Below are positions 23,866 to 36,641 of a stretch of 64,000 nt of DNA, in pieces (within the stretch, counting starts at the first letter, position 1; each line of letters opens with the position of its first letter). A program made the position numbers and the translations under genes. Where the stretch lies: contig JBITNC010000001.1 of NCBI GenBank assembly GCA_050084985.1, positions 134,292,001-134,356,000 on the forward strand. The letters are read 5' to 3'. Source of the stretch: Nageia nagi. Its lineage: Eukaryota; Pinophyta. The notes below the pieces were generated by a model. The model did not search any database, was not told where the DNA came from, and saw only the letters and a program-made list of their open reading frames with translations.

Positions 23866-25216
23866 ATGCAAGATAAAATTAAGTGATATACAATAAACCA
23901 TCTTTCTCTTGTCAATGTAAATCTCATGCAGCTATGCAATGTTGTAGTCCTCATCATCTTGACCACATATGCTTTCCAACAACATCTCACAAGAATAACC
24001 AAAAGACATCAAAAATACTAGTATCATGTAAGATAATATCAAGTAGCATGTACCATATCTTAAGGTTGTGGTCTAGTGGTTCATGACATTAGCTAAATTA
24101 TTTTCTCACAGTTTAAAAGATGAAGCACTCAAATGATATTTTACCATTCTTGAAAAAAGTATGATAGGTATGAGTATTTTATTCATTATAAATTTTAAAT
24201 ATAACATCAAAGAACAAGCCTTATATAAATATTTGTGTATAATTAAATAAAAAAAGTAATCAAAGTTAATTAAACAACAAAGTAATCAAAGTTTCATAAA
24301 TTTTATTAAAGTTTGAAAAAAATGGTAATAAAGTGATTACTACTTAATAAGATTTACAAGATTCTTTCATTTACTCTTTGTTACCTCAATTTAGATTTAA
24401 AAGATAAATCTAATGATGATGGTTCAATTTATCCTCATAATCAACAATTAGATATCTTCATAAATCCTTTGCCAAAAGCATATCAATATGTTAAGGGTCT
24501 AATTAGAATGGTAAGTACTTGTGATTCTTTGAGATATCATTTTCATAATCCTTTTAGGTCAGGTGGAGCATATCAATCCTCTAAATAAAATAAAGTAGTT
24601 GTCAAATTCTCAATAATGAAATCCTCATTCTCATAATGCCCACACCATCCATGATAGTCGACATGGTGTTCATGTTGTTCATCCTTGTACAAAAAGGTCT
24701 TTCATATTCTACACAATTTCATATAAATGCAAATGGGTTAGGAAATCCACCCAAGTTTAATGTATCATTGTTTAAACTCTTTTTATTTTCTTTTTCCTAT
24801 TTTTGTATGTATTTTGTTTGTGCATTCTTTTTCATTTTTCTATTGCATATCTTTCTTTCCTAATGATGATTTTTCTTTTTTAAGTGCTTGCATATAATTT
24901 GCTTCATACATTTCTTCTCACACTTTTAATTTTTTGCATTGTTCCCACATCGTATTCTTAAGGATACAACATGCACATCATTTGTTTTCATGATTTAAAA
25001 AATAAATAAATTAGAGTGCTCATTTCTATTTCAAATTACAAATTAATTGTTTCATATAAACTATGTGATGTACTTAATTTTATGCTTATTTTCATTGCAT
25101 TCTATTTTATTCAAAATATAAAATTGCAAATTTATTTTCATCATTTAAATCATAATCGTATTACATTCATAGAAATAATAACAAATAATAAAAATAAGTA
25201 AATATTAATTCATAAA
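23866..25216. other. No recognisable gene
   Basis: AT-rich, many stops in all frames. The short open stretches (for example 24636-24863, hydrophobic and T-rich) match nothing I know. Confidence 0.5.
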
Positions 25217-25436
25217 TTATATATATATATATATATAATCAAAATATGGTACAAGTATCATAGATAAAAGCATGTTCTTGATGCAGTTGGGCAACCACTA
25301 CTATCCTCTCTCCCATCCCTCCTCATACTATATATTATATATATAATCAAAATATGGTACAAGTATCATAGATAAAAGCATGTTCTTGATGCAATTGGGA
25401 AACCACTACTATCCTCTCTCCCATCCCTCCTCATAC

Positions 25437-25479
<43 letters not shown>

Positions 25480-25565
25480 CAAAATATGGTACAAGTATCA
25501 AAGATAAAAGCATGTTCTCAATGTAGTTGGGTGACCACTACTATCCTCTCCCATCCCTCCTCATA
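25217..25565. repeat. Three-copy minisatellite with (TA)n spacers
   Basis: The unit aatcaaaatatggtacaagt...catccctcctcatac occurs at about 25238-25328, 25345-25437 and 25478-25565, separated by TA microsatellite of increasing length (the longest at 25438-25477). Confidence 0.9.
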
Positions 25566-25569
25566 TTAC

Positions 25570-27340
25570 TCTCACTAGATATGCTAGTGGTAGCACATGA
25601 CATGCCACTCACACCCATTAGCCCGTACCCTCTCATTCAAACTAGTGTATTTCACCTTTAGCTTAGTAATCTTGTTTGGTTACTCCTAATTTCTCTACAC
25701 CTTCTCACTCACAAAATGCCATGTGTTATTTACAGCTAGCTTAGCTAGATGGGCCTCTAAACAACCCTTCTCCTTATTTACTTATGCAACTTGACCCTAT
25801 AGCTCAGCCATTAGTGTAAAGATCCTCATTACCTTAACCTCTAAAGGCTATTATCTAATCACTTTCATCTCTAAGTCAACCAACTATGTTCTCAATTCCT
25901 CTACATCTATTACAAACCAAAATTATGATATTAGTACCCCAAACTAAATAAAAATATAATCAAACTACAAACTAATTTTTGTGTTACTGATAAAAATTTG
26001 TAATTTTTTTTGTACCTACATATGAAGCAACCATAGTTGGTATTTAGTGATGATATGCTAGGGGTAATTGGTGGTGATCCAAGATCATATCATGCACCTC
26101 CTCCTGTTGTTGCTCATTCTTAATATCAATATAATATTTATCTTAAAGAAGACTTGTCTAAAGATATTTCTATTTTTTTATTTTCTATCTCTATAAGGCC
26201 TATGGGAATTGGGTATAAGATGGCCCACTAGGAATCATATTCATCAACCATACTAAGGTTAGTTGAGATTTTTATCGATGCATCTATCTCAATTGGATCC
26301 TCCCATCTCATCATCTAGGAAGGTATAAATGCGACTCTAGCAAGGGCATCCCTCTTGATGATCTAATGAATATGGTAATAGATAAGAACAATTGATATAT
26401 CATGTGTGATCTTAAACTAGTGTGTAATATGGCCCAATTAGTATGGCTCCATATCCTTTCTCTAAGATTAGAGAAAATAATGTTGATGGACCTAAGCAAA
26501 ATGACAGGCATCCTCATCCCATGCATAGTCGTGATACACATACCATAAGATGTCCTTAGGCTATAGGGAATATACATCTCATCTCGTGGGCCTCTAAATC
26601 CATCAATGCCCAATAATACTTCACTTTTTTCATCCAATAGGTGATCCCAAGATATGTCTCATCAAATGGAAATACTCTAATATGACTAACCTGAATAAAA
26701 TAATGTGCTCATACACCCATACCTACATAAATATAACATGATAAAAAGTAATATTAGATTTTTATCATTCATAATATGGTGCATTTGAGCAAGAATGCAT
26801 GGCTCCCATGCAAAAATACTCTCTTTAGCATAAATATTATGAACTATATAAATTATACCATAAGTAAATATGGAATTATTCTTGTTAGGATACAAGAACA
26901 TGGTAACGATTGAGGTAAAAAATAGACAAAGAATTTGAACAACAAGCTCAAATTGACACATTGTATATAAATAAGCTACCCATTTCTCCTAATCATAGTC
27001 ATGTATCCCTATCAACTAGTGTGATAACTCATCCAATAGATGCTTCTATTTGACGATGGTATGGTCTACTATCCATTCACAAGTGGGAACCTTCCAAATA
27101 TAAAAGATATCAAGAAGTAGCATGATAATATTGTTAGTAGGGAGGTGGAAGGTGTTTGAATCTAGCTCCCATATCTTAATCAATGGTATCAATAATGGAA
27201 TATTGAGTTCCATATGCTTTACTACAACCATATCATACAATATGACTCCCTTTAGTAGTGAATTCTCATTGTTGGAATGAACCTAAATACTAGCCTTATC
27301 CAATGCATCTAGTTGGGTTGGTCCTCCCTTTATTAGCTTC
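25570..27340 (-). pseudogene. Plant mobile domain (PMD) protein remnant
   Basis: Reading down the minus strand in largely one frame with stops: GVILYDMVVVKHMELNIPLL, then IWELDSNTFHLPTNNIIMLL and LDIFYIWKVP, the N-terminal signature of plant mobile domain proteins (a THTFHLP-like block followed by a T-L-E-D-V-like helix). YDXEKWVAYLYTMCQFELVV and IFAWEPCILAQMHH follow, then the open 26311-26637. The 3' end near 25,600-25,920 reads as a leucine-rich coiled coil. PMDs derive from transposons; some domesticated members act in chromatin silencing. This copy is broken by numerous stops. Confidence 0.55.
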
Positions 27341-29940
27341 TTCTATACCTACAATGCAAAGAAATTCTAATTCATGAGTTAAATTAGATAATTATAAAAA
27401 TAAACAAGAGACATCATTCAACCTAGTACTTTTGGGGAAAATTGTCATGGTGGGTCCATCAAACCTAAAGCCAAGTAGTTTAAAATGCTCAAAATCATCA
27501 ACTTCATAGAGAATTTTTTATCAAAACTTGCCAACTCAACTCTAAAGTATCAAATAGCTCCTCTAAGGATGATAGGTAAGCATAGGTCAGCTAACAAGTA
27601 AGAGCAAAATGTTAAAATGCAAATGAGTCAATTTAATTTACTTTTTCATTTTATTAAAACTCAAAAATCCTTATGTCCTAGAGAACGCATGTCCTTTTTC
27701 TTAATATAGATAATTTCAACATGAAAATTCAATTTTTATTGCTTATTTATCCTTTAAATTATGTTGAATTAGTTCTATATTTTTCAAAAATAAATTCTAA
27801 TGTATTCATGACACGTATGGCATACCTCATTAATGTTGTGGGGCGTTCATGCCCTCTTTTCAATATAAATTTTCCTATTATTCATGCAATATTTTTCTAA
27901 TTATTTTTGCAAAATTATGATTGTTAAATGTTATATTTGTACACAAATGATTATCAAGCATGTTATTGCTAACAATTTTTCATAAGAGTATTTCAAAAAA
28001 TTTACAAAATTAAGGGTGTTAACATCATGCAAGTTCTATTACCATGGTATTCATATCATTTAGACCAAATAATATATTCAATATTTGGTATTTTTAAAGT
28101 CAATACCACTTCATATAGTAAAAATCTAGTATGACAAATCTTTTGTATCAATTTCAAATGCAAATTTCTCATACATACAACTACATTTATACTCACAAAA
28201 TTTTCAAAGAACCATGGTTCAACCATAAGCATAAATGTCAAATACAATTTTATAGGTCATAGGTGATTCTATGATTACAAATTGACTTTATAGATTTGGG
28301 GCATTCTTCAATCCCATTTGCACCAACAAAATTCCAAATATGCCATCAACCATAAAGTTAATGCTTCAAATTCAACACATTTCATCTATTCTATATTTGC
28401 TACTACATGCTTATTCTTTTAAAATATGTACTCTATGTGGGTATTATCTTATTTTCTTCCATATATTCATCTTCACAATATTAGAGAATATAGATATAGA
28501 AATCTTGAATCCTTAAATTGAAATATGCAAGTTTTGATATGGTTCCCCATAGAAAAATTCCTTAGGGAAACCAAACCCAAAATAGGGGTAGCAAGATATT
28601 ATAGTCAAGAATAAAAAAATTTCAAGGAAGTGCTCTCTATTGTTATAAAAAATTTCATACTTGTTTATGCTTATTTGTATTATGTAATTTCAAATTATTT
28701 TTATTACATATCAAAAGAGGGGTAAAATGTAAACACCTAAAAATGATTTCTTATTATTTAATAAATCATATTTAGACATATTAAAAGAATGAATAATAAT
28801 ATTGCATAAATCAATGCTAATATGTTATCCAAGTATTATACCATGTGCTAAGTTCAATGGCCTATCATTAATCATGATTATATCTACAAATATCTTGATA
28901 TTTTAAAGATTATATTATATGACTATATGTGGGCCTTCACTCCCTTCTATGTAGGTATAATTGGAGGAGTTCAAGTTCATATTAGTTGTTGGATCTCTCT
29001 TATAAGTGTTTATCCATACATCATACTACACTTATGGTGTCTTTTGATACCATCTATTTGAGGATTTTGTTAGGCTTTGAGCTTATATTATATTATATCA
29101 TATTTATATGCTTTCATCCTATCTATCGAACAACATGTACAATGTGAGGAAACTGCAAAAATAGCATCAATGTCATTCTATTTTATGATCCAAAGCTACA
29201 GATCTAAAGGATGTCAATCATAGAGCTGATTCATTTATCATCAATAACAACATATAGTGATCAAAGTAAAATATAACCACTACCATCTATATAACATGTC
29301 TATAATTCAAAAGCTTAGCTAATATCAACTATCAATTATTCTTCCTTTGGGTAACTTGATTATTATTTTTTGAAACTGTGGGTGCTCATCTGAGGAGCTA
29401 CTTGTGGGACTGACTTGTACTTATCTTGTTATCTCTCATCGTATCTCCTTTACAACTACCTTATGTGGTCTCCCTTTTTTCTTTATTTTTTGTCTCAAGG
29501 TCTCCCTTCTCTATTTCTACTGGTGGCATGGATCCTAGTTAAGGTTTATACAAGTTTCAAACCCCTTTTTCACTAGTGATTTTGAGGAAGCCTTATAGCC
29601 CCCTTTTGCTTGTCCTTTCTTTTTCCTTTATGATTGTGCTATGTAGGTTCTTCTTCCCTAGCTTCATTACAACCTAACCATGATATAATTTCCCATATAA
29701 ATCATTTTAGAGAATGTAGTGCATTTTAAATTTGTAATATTATATTATCATATATAAAATATAATAACTCTATAATAGATGGTAAAATTTCTACAAAATC
29801 AATATAAATTTACTTTTAAGAATTTTAATGAAAATGTGAATTATCTTTGATCAATGTAAAAATGATGTTGAAAATATGTGAATTATGATTCAAATAAATT
29901 CACTAATAATATAATTTGGTAAAGCTTCAAGTATTCATTT
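27341..29940. other. No recognisable gene
   Basis: AT-rich, stops in all frames. Positions 27420-27640 and 29370-29690 are somewhat less AT-rich but give no motif I recognise. Confidence 0.5.
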
Positions 29941-29944
29941 TCTC

Positions 29945-30130
29945 AGTTGTTGGTTGAGTTGGTCATGTGATTACCTTGTTGGTACTTGTTTCCCATGTTT
30001 GATTCCCACTATAAGATATACATGTTATGTACTGGTCCACTATAGTCATCCCATAGAACATTGTTGATCTCCCATAGATTTTGATATCCTTTCTTTCTTC
30101 CTTGCTTTTATAGTCCTTTGTATTCAATAA
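29945..30130 (+). mobile_element. SINE-like tRNA-derived block
   Basis: An A-box-like TGGTTGAGTTGG at 29951-29962 is followed 35 bases later by a B-box-like GTTTGATTC at 29997-30005, typical pol III spacing. A T-rich region follows. No clean target-site duplication, so this is weaker than the element at 31,135. Confidence 0.4.
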
Positions 30131-31119
30131 TATTTTTAAAAATATGTATTTGTATTTAGTTTGTATATATTTTTTTCTTGGTGATGAAGTATAAATATAT
30201 TTTAAAATATCTTTTTAAAAAATTTTTAATCTATAAAATATCATTAAGTTATCTTTCATAATAATTTTAAATAATATAAATTATTTAATTATGATGTTGC
30301 ATATAAACATTTTTAAAGATTTTATGTATATTTCAAGTTTGTAGCTCCTTAGTTATATTGTAAAAACTAAAAAGTACTTCATCACTCTTTAGTTAAAGGT
30401 ATACTATAAATTCTTTTACAACAATAATCTTGATGCTCAATGATTGTAAATTTAAAACTATTATAAGAATATACATTATAATTTGGAAGTTATATTTTGA
30501 TATAAGACTCTTATAAGATATCAAAATCCAAATTTAATAAATACAAAACTATTATATTGATCCCAATAAGATACATAAATCTAAAATATCATATGGAATG
30601 TATAGCTTTGAATTTGAATATATAACTTTAAAATGTAGTTTCTATGATTTTGAAATCAAAACATAAAATATTAATTTTTAGTTATATTATTTTATATTTA
30701 AAAGTTATTTTAATAATATACAATTGAATTTCCATATTAATATGTATAACATATCTCAAGATAATTTATTTTACAAGAAAAAGTCAATCTAAGCCACCTA
30801 TAAGAAAATGACAACTTAATTCGCTATCAATTTTATTTCACAAATTTAAATAATTTACAAATATAAGAGATTTAAATAATTTCATAAAGATTAACATAAT
30901 AAATAATTACATACTATATTTATTATGAAAATGTAAACAACAAAAAGATGAAAAAAATTAAATAAAAATATATAAATACAATAAAAAGAGAAATAAAAAA
31001 TAAATCTTTGTAAAGAATACATCTAAAAAAGAAATATGGATTTTATGTAATTATGATTTTGGCATTTAAACACTAAATTAAAAAATTATTTTGTCATTAA
31101 TATATTTAACTTTGTCACA
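30131..31119. other. AT-rich stretch, no gene
   Basis: Very AT-rich, no usable open frame, no repeat seen. Confidence 0.5.
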
Positions 31120-31134
31120 AAATATCAACTATTT
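31120..31134. repeat. SINE target-site duplication, left
   Basis: aaatatcaactattt, identical to 31401-31415. Confidence 0.85.
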
Positions 31135-31400
31135 ACCAATAGTTATGAGGGGAGTTCATTAGAGAGTGGGTTGTTGAAGCTCTCAAGTGGAAGAAGGGAG
31201 GCCCGATTCAAATCTCTCCTCCTCACATGCATGGTATCTAAAATCTTATCGAGTTATGGTAGATGCAAATGAGGTGGGGATCTTGGTGGATTTTGACAGT
31301 ATGAATGGCCCTTAATCATTGGGTCGAAACCTAAGATAAAATGATGTCTATATCAAGGTGCAAAAGTTTCTCCCTTCTCGAGATGGTTTACCAAACAAAA
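31135..31400 (+). mobile_element. tRNA-derived SINE with perfect target-site duplications
   Basis: A 266-base block, clearly more GC-rich than its surroundings, has an A-box-like tagagagtggg at 31160-31170 and a good B box GATTCAAATC at 31205-31214. It ends in an A-run (31395-31403). The 15-mer aaatatcaactattt lies directly before (31120-31134) and directly after (31401-31415), a perfect target-site duplication. It has the size and build of a plant SINE mobilised by an L1-type machinery. Family name unknown. Confidence 0.8.
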
Positions 31401-31415
31401 AAATATCAACTATTT
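31401..31415. repeat. SINE target-site duplication, right
   Basis: aaatatcaactattt, identical to 31120-31134. Confidence 0.85.
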
Positions 31416-32560
31416 GTCACTACTATACATATTACAAAATAATATATTTAAATTATTATTCCATTAAAAATATTTAACTTTGTTACAAAAAATCAACTAC
31501 TATTTACCACTAATATATATTATATAAATGAAATATTTTTTGCTCGTAACAAGTTAAATGATATATTATAATGCAAAAAAATAAAATTTGATTAATATTT
31601 TAGATTTTTATCTATATCAATCGAATAAGAAATGTTAATGTGGGAAACTTAATTAGTAAGTAGATGTTTCAATCTAGAAACCTTGATTGATAAGGGCATC
31701 TTAAAATTCATTAATATTATTAATCATGGTAAAAAAATTAATAAATACAAACTCTAAGTAAATAAAAGTTCATCATCATAATAGAACAGGTTCATCTTCA
31801 AATATGTAGAACTTTTATCACCTAATAATTAACGTTAATCATCAATAGGAAAAGTTTAATCATAAATCATCATCAAACATGTATAAATTTATCACCAAGA
31901 AAAAAAAGTTATCTAAAATAAGTTCCATTTAAGTTGATAAATCATCAAATAATATTAAGAAAATTTAGATAAGTATTATCATCAATTAATGAGGTTTATC
32001 AAATGAATAAATCATTAAACAAATAATATGTCAATGTTAGATGATAAATGATAGTGTTAATCATCAAAACAACATATAATACCAATGGAATACAGACATT
32101 AGTATGTTAATCAATAAGCATAAGTATATTGTTGATAAAGAAAGTTAACCATTTAAAAAATTACCATAGATGATTAATGATAACATCAATTATTGTGACA
32201 ACACATGATATCATTGGAATATGAATTTTAGCATGTTCATCAATGGACATTAGTTAATTATCGATAAAAAAATTCAACCATTTCAAAAATTATCAAATGC
32301 TCATATAAGATACTCATAATTCAATGCAAACTATATACTAAAATTAGTTGTATAAATATAAAAATATAAACTAGTTATCATTTTATTTTACAAGTTTAAA
32401 TTTAGAAATAAATATATAATATAAATTTTATCATAAATAATTATTAGCATAATATTAAACTAAACAACTTATTCATCTTGCAAATATACAAAACATAAAT
32501 ATCATGTAAAAGTTAAAATTATCTTATAAATTTAATTATAAAAATAGAGTACAATTCATA
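31416..32560. other. AT-rich stretch, no gene
   Basis: No gene. Short motifs such as atcatcaa and gttaatcatcaa recur irregularly between 31,700 and 32,300, a low-complexity pattern. Confidence 0.5.
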
Positions 32561-32561
32561 A

Positions 32562-32800
32562 CTTTGTAATTAATTTAAAATTATCTTAACCTCCCTCTCC
32601 CACTCACTTCCACCTTGTGTCCCTCTCCCTCTTTCTCTCCCTCCTCCAAGCAAATAATCCATGATTTACCTAAGTTATAAGATTTATGGGCAAGATCACT
32701 ACTCTAAGAAGATTAATGGTTCCAATTGACACCTCATTATAAAAAAAAACTTTGTAATTGATTTAAAATTATATTTATCTCCCTCTCTCACCCCTTTACC
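32562..32800. repeat. Duplicated edge of pyrimidine tract
   Basis: aactttgtaatt(a/g)atttaaaa followed by a CT-rich start occurs at 32562 and again at 32749. A third partial copy (aactttgtaattattttaat) follows the far end of the tract at 34204. Confidence 0.7.
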
Positions 32801-34204
32801 ATGCTCTTCTACCCCCAACCCTCCTCCCACTCACTTCCCTCTCTCTCCATCTCCCCTACCTCCCACCCCTCTCTCCCTCACACCCTTTCCACGTCCCTCC
32901 CCATCCTCCTCTCTTATACATCTCCCACTTTCAATCTCTAATGTCTACCTCTCCCCTTCTCTCCTTCCCTCTCACACCACCTCTCGTACTCCCCCTCTCC
33001 CCCTTCAATCCCCTCCCTCTATGCCCCTCTCCCACTCTCTTGCATCCCCTCCTCTATTCATCTCTCGCACCACCTCCCTCTCTCCCTCACTTGCACCCCT
33101 TCCACTCCCACACTCCTCTCCTCCACCCCCTCTCCTCCCTCACTCTCACTCCCACACTCCTTGCACACCTCACTCCCCCCACTCTCGCATCTCTCCCTTC
33201 CCCCTCTCCTCCCACTCTCCATCCCTCCATTTATCTCTTCCACCCCTTCCCTCTCACTCTTCCACTCTATCTCCCCCTCTCTCACCCCTTCTACTCTCTC
33301 GCACCCCTTCCCCCTCCCTCTCTCACCACCTCTTGAGATCTCGCACACCTTCCCACTCTCCCTCCCTCACACCCTCTCCCTCTACCTTCCCACTCTCTTG
33401 CATCGTACCCTTTTCTGCACTCTTGCATCCACTCCATCCCCCTCCCTCACACCCACTCCCTCTCTCCCCCTCCACACTATTGCATCTCCCTTCCACCTCT
33501 CCTCCCATTCTCCCTCCTTTCATTTATTTCTTCCAACCCTTCCCTCTCTTCCCCTCTTTCACTCTCGCACTCCCCACTCTCCCACTTTGCCTCCCCTACT
33601 CTCTTACACCCCACCCTTCTCTTCCTCCTCCCATTATGCCTCCACCCCCATTATCTCACACCCCTTCTCCCACTCTCTTGCATCCCTTCCTCCTCCCTCT
33701 CTCACTTCTCGAGATCTTGCATCCCCTCCCACTCTCTCCTTTTCCCCTCCTCCCACTCTCTACCACCCCTTCCTTCTCTCATTACCCCCTCCCTCACTCT
33801 TCACCTTCGCACCCCCACCCCTCTCCTATGACTCTCCCTCCCTTGCACCCCCTCTCCCTCTCTACCTCCCCCATCTCACTCTCTCGCATCGCATCTTACC
33901 CCCACTCTTCATTCTCGCTCCCTCACTCTTGCACCTTACCCCCTCCTCACTCTCTTGCCCATTCCCATCCCTCCCTCCCTCTCACACCCATCCCCCTCCC
34001 TCACTCTCTTGCACCCCCTCCCACTCTCTTACAACCCCTCTCATTCTCCCACTCCCTCCCCTTATGCCTCTCCCTTTGCCCTCCCTCCTCTCTCCATCTC
34101 TACCCTCTCTCACACTCCCACTCTTCCCCTTATACCACTCTCTTGCATCCCATTCTACCCCCTCTCCCGTTCTCTCACACCCCCTTCCTCCCACCCTCCC
34201 ATTA
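32583..34204. repeat. Long pyrimidine-rich (CT/C) degenerate minisatellite
   Basis: About 1.6 kb of plus-strand sequence made almost wholly of C and T with recurring phrases like cactctcttgcatcccctcc and ccctccctctctcac. A 100-base unique spacer sits near 32,650-32,750. The very long open frames on both strands here (Ser/Pro/Leu-rich on plus, Gly/Glu/Arg-rich on minus) result from the lack of stop codons in such composition and should not be annotated as genes. Confidence 0.9.
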
Positions 34205-35320
34205 ACTTTGTAATTATTTTAATTCATTATATATTTATTCATTTTTTTAAATTTTAAAATTGTAATAATTATAAATATATAAATTATATTCATTGATATC
34301 ATTGCAAAAAGTGGATACTGATTAGTATTACATTCATTATTCAATAAAAAAATTGTATAAACAAAAGTTGGTTATCAACTTAAATTATATTATTAACAAT
34401 TAATCATTTTTTATTTCAATATAATATGCAATTTATATGATTATAATTTGTATTAAAAAATGTATCCAATCTTCACAATATATAAATATTATTTTGTATT
34501 TATATATTAAATTAGGAAAATAAGATCATATTAAAATATTTAACTTTTGGTTTAATGTGTCACAATGAGAACATTCAAACTTTGTTGTTAAATATCAAGT
34601 TTTTAAAATTATTATCATATATACAATCAAAATGTTCAAAAAATAATTTTATATGTATCCATTGAAAAGAAAAAAATTATTTTTTTTTACTTATTTATAT
34701 AATATTGTTTACTCATTCACATGATCCAATTAATAAAATTTATTGTAATTATAAATATTTTAAATTTAATCCATATTATTTATTACAATCATCCAACAAA
34801 AATAAAATATAAAATAACAACCAAAGGTCCAAGATACAAACCCTAAAGGAGGTTTATGGCCATCCTTTAAGGCTTTATGAGAGGGTTTACCACCCCTTTA
34901 AAAATATTTTTTTTATTAACAAATATTGATTGAGTACATAAAAAAAAGAATTTAGATTATATAAAAATAACTTCTATCTTAGATGAAAGATTTTCAAGTA
35001 TTGTGAAATAATAACCAACATATTATTAACATGACACTTGGTTGACAATATAGTAAAAATAAAAAATTAAAATTATATAAAAATAAGTTTTAAAAATAAT
35101 TTATATATCCACCGACTAATACTTTATCCTGCAAAATAAAAATCAACATAATATTTTGTTAACATCGTAACAAAATTAAAAATATTTTCCATTTTTATAA
35201 ATAATATCATTTATATTTAAATAAAAAATAAAACTATTTTAAATTCAATATCTACTACTAAAAACCTTTTAAATTTTGATTAAAAAAAGATATCTAATTT
35301 TAAATTTTCTTATAATTGCA
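34205..35320. other. AT-rich stretch, no gene
   Basis: Nothing recognised. An isolated segment near 34,835-34,900 has an imperfect inverted repeat around ccctttaa/ttaaaggg-like words. Confidence 0.45.
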
Positions 35321-35499
35321 GTTTGCTTGGGTGCTTTGTTGCTTTCTTCCCGCCACATTTTTCCATGCCAAAATAATAATAAGTTGGGATTTCAATGTTG
35401 TGAAACATCCATACCAAATCACTAAATGATGACTTTCCTCTTGAAATTGAAATCCAGACAGATAAATTCAGAAATAAATAGTGAAGGTAAAATACCTGC

Positions 35500-35870
35500 A
35501 ATGCCTATTGCTTTGAAGTCGACGTCAAACACGTCCTTTATCTGTTCAGTACAGAAAGTGCACCAGCAAATTGTGGGATTCTATTCTTGGAAATCTTATT
35601 CTTCTTCATTTCAACCTCTGCACGCAGGTTACAACATAACTATCGCTCTAATAAAATAAAAATCTATGGTAGTAAAGGAGGATTTCATTACCCTGTGTGT
35701 GTCATTGAATATGTGTAAACATCTAGGGTCGCTCGTTTCTACCTGGATGAGCTTCAGCGCTTTCTGCCTATTATTGTGAATGGTGCTGGGGTCGTCGATC
35801 ATTCTCACCATCTCATCGAAAATTCTTTCAAAGGCCACCTCAGAAAACATATTATCGCATTTACGAAGCT
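35500..35870 (-). pseudogene. Unidentified host-gene fragment, two possible exons
   Basis: On the minus strand an AG at about 35,868 opens LRKCDNMFSEVAFERIFDEM...NNRQKALKLIQ, which can end at a CAG|GTAGAAA donor near 35,740 or run on to a donor near 35,690. A second candidate exon (about 35,510-35,635) reads VEMKKNKISKNRIPQF in one frame and ends at a CAG|GTATTT donor. The composition is less AT-rich and protein-like, unlike the surrounding repeats. I do not recognise the family and cannot say whether it is functional. Confidence 0.35.
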
Positions 35871-36641
35871 ACAAAGTTCACTGGGTTATTTCCATATTTA
35901 TTATCAGTCGATTTCGTTTGGTTGCACAGAGAAGTTGTTTGGTAGAATGCCATGCTGTTTTGAAGTTGATTATGTGATGTGATGGGTCGGATTGTGGGAA
36001 TGTTGTGGGTTCTCTGACACTCACAGTATTTGGAGGTCGAATGGGTAAAATTCAATTGTGCAAGTACTGTGGAATGATTTAGATGGTGGGCTGCAATGAT
36101 AAATCATTTTAAATTTGATGGGAATATTTGCTTTGAGGGGCAATTTTCTGGAAATGGGTAATTAGGAGGCCTACCAAAATACCTAGAGTCTATGTTTTTC
36201 CAACCAAGAAAAGCTAATGGCAACAAGCATCATTTCATTTGTGGACATTTGATTGAAACTTTTGTAACAGACCACTAACATTTTTTCAACAAGAATGCAA
36301 AACAAAAGATGTTGATTTTGCTTGAACTAGCATTTTTCGGCTCACATGGAAAAAGATGGACTTCCAATCCTTAAACAATGCAAAATGTCTGCATCATTTC
36401 TCGCCTTTACAAATAAAATGCATACTAATATGTGTAACATACAGTATGAAAGTAGACAAAAACATTTTCGTAACTTTTTAGCTGTACCCACATGAATTGA
36501 CGTTTTTGAACTACATAGATTTTTATCTCTTCATGGTGGGCTCTTCAATCTTAGTTGTCGATCAGTCTAAGCTTGCATACATTTTGATTTCTTCATGGTG
36601 TCATCTTCAATCTTGGTAGTCTCTGATTGGGAAGAAAACAT

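Noticed and set aside
25217-25565. Possible CRISPR-like array (three repeats)
   Set aside because: Eukaryotic plant context, only three long units, and spacers that are TA microsatellite; a minisatellite explains it.
29945-30010. Possible intact tRNA gene
   Set aside because: A- and B-box-like words are present but no cloverleaf with paired acceptor stem could be drawn; SINE-like remnant is more likely.
32941-34257. Very long Ser/Pro/Leu-rich open frames (up to 394 codons) and Gly/Glu/Arg-rich frames on the other strand
   Set aside because: They lie wholly in the CT-rich tract, where stop codons are rare by composition. All frames on both strands are open and no domain is visible.
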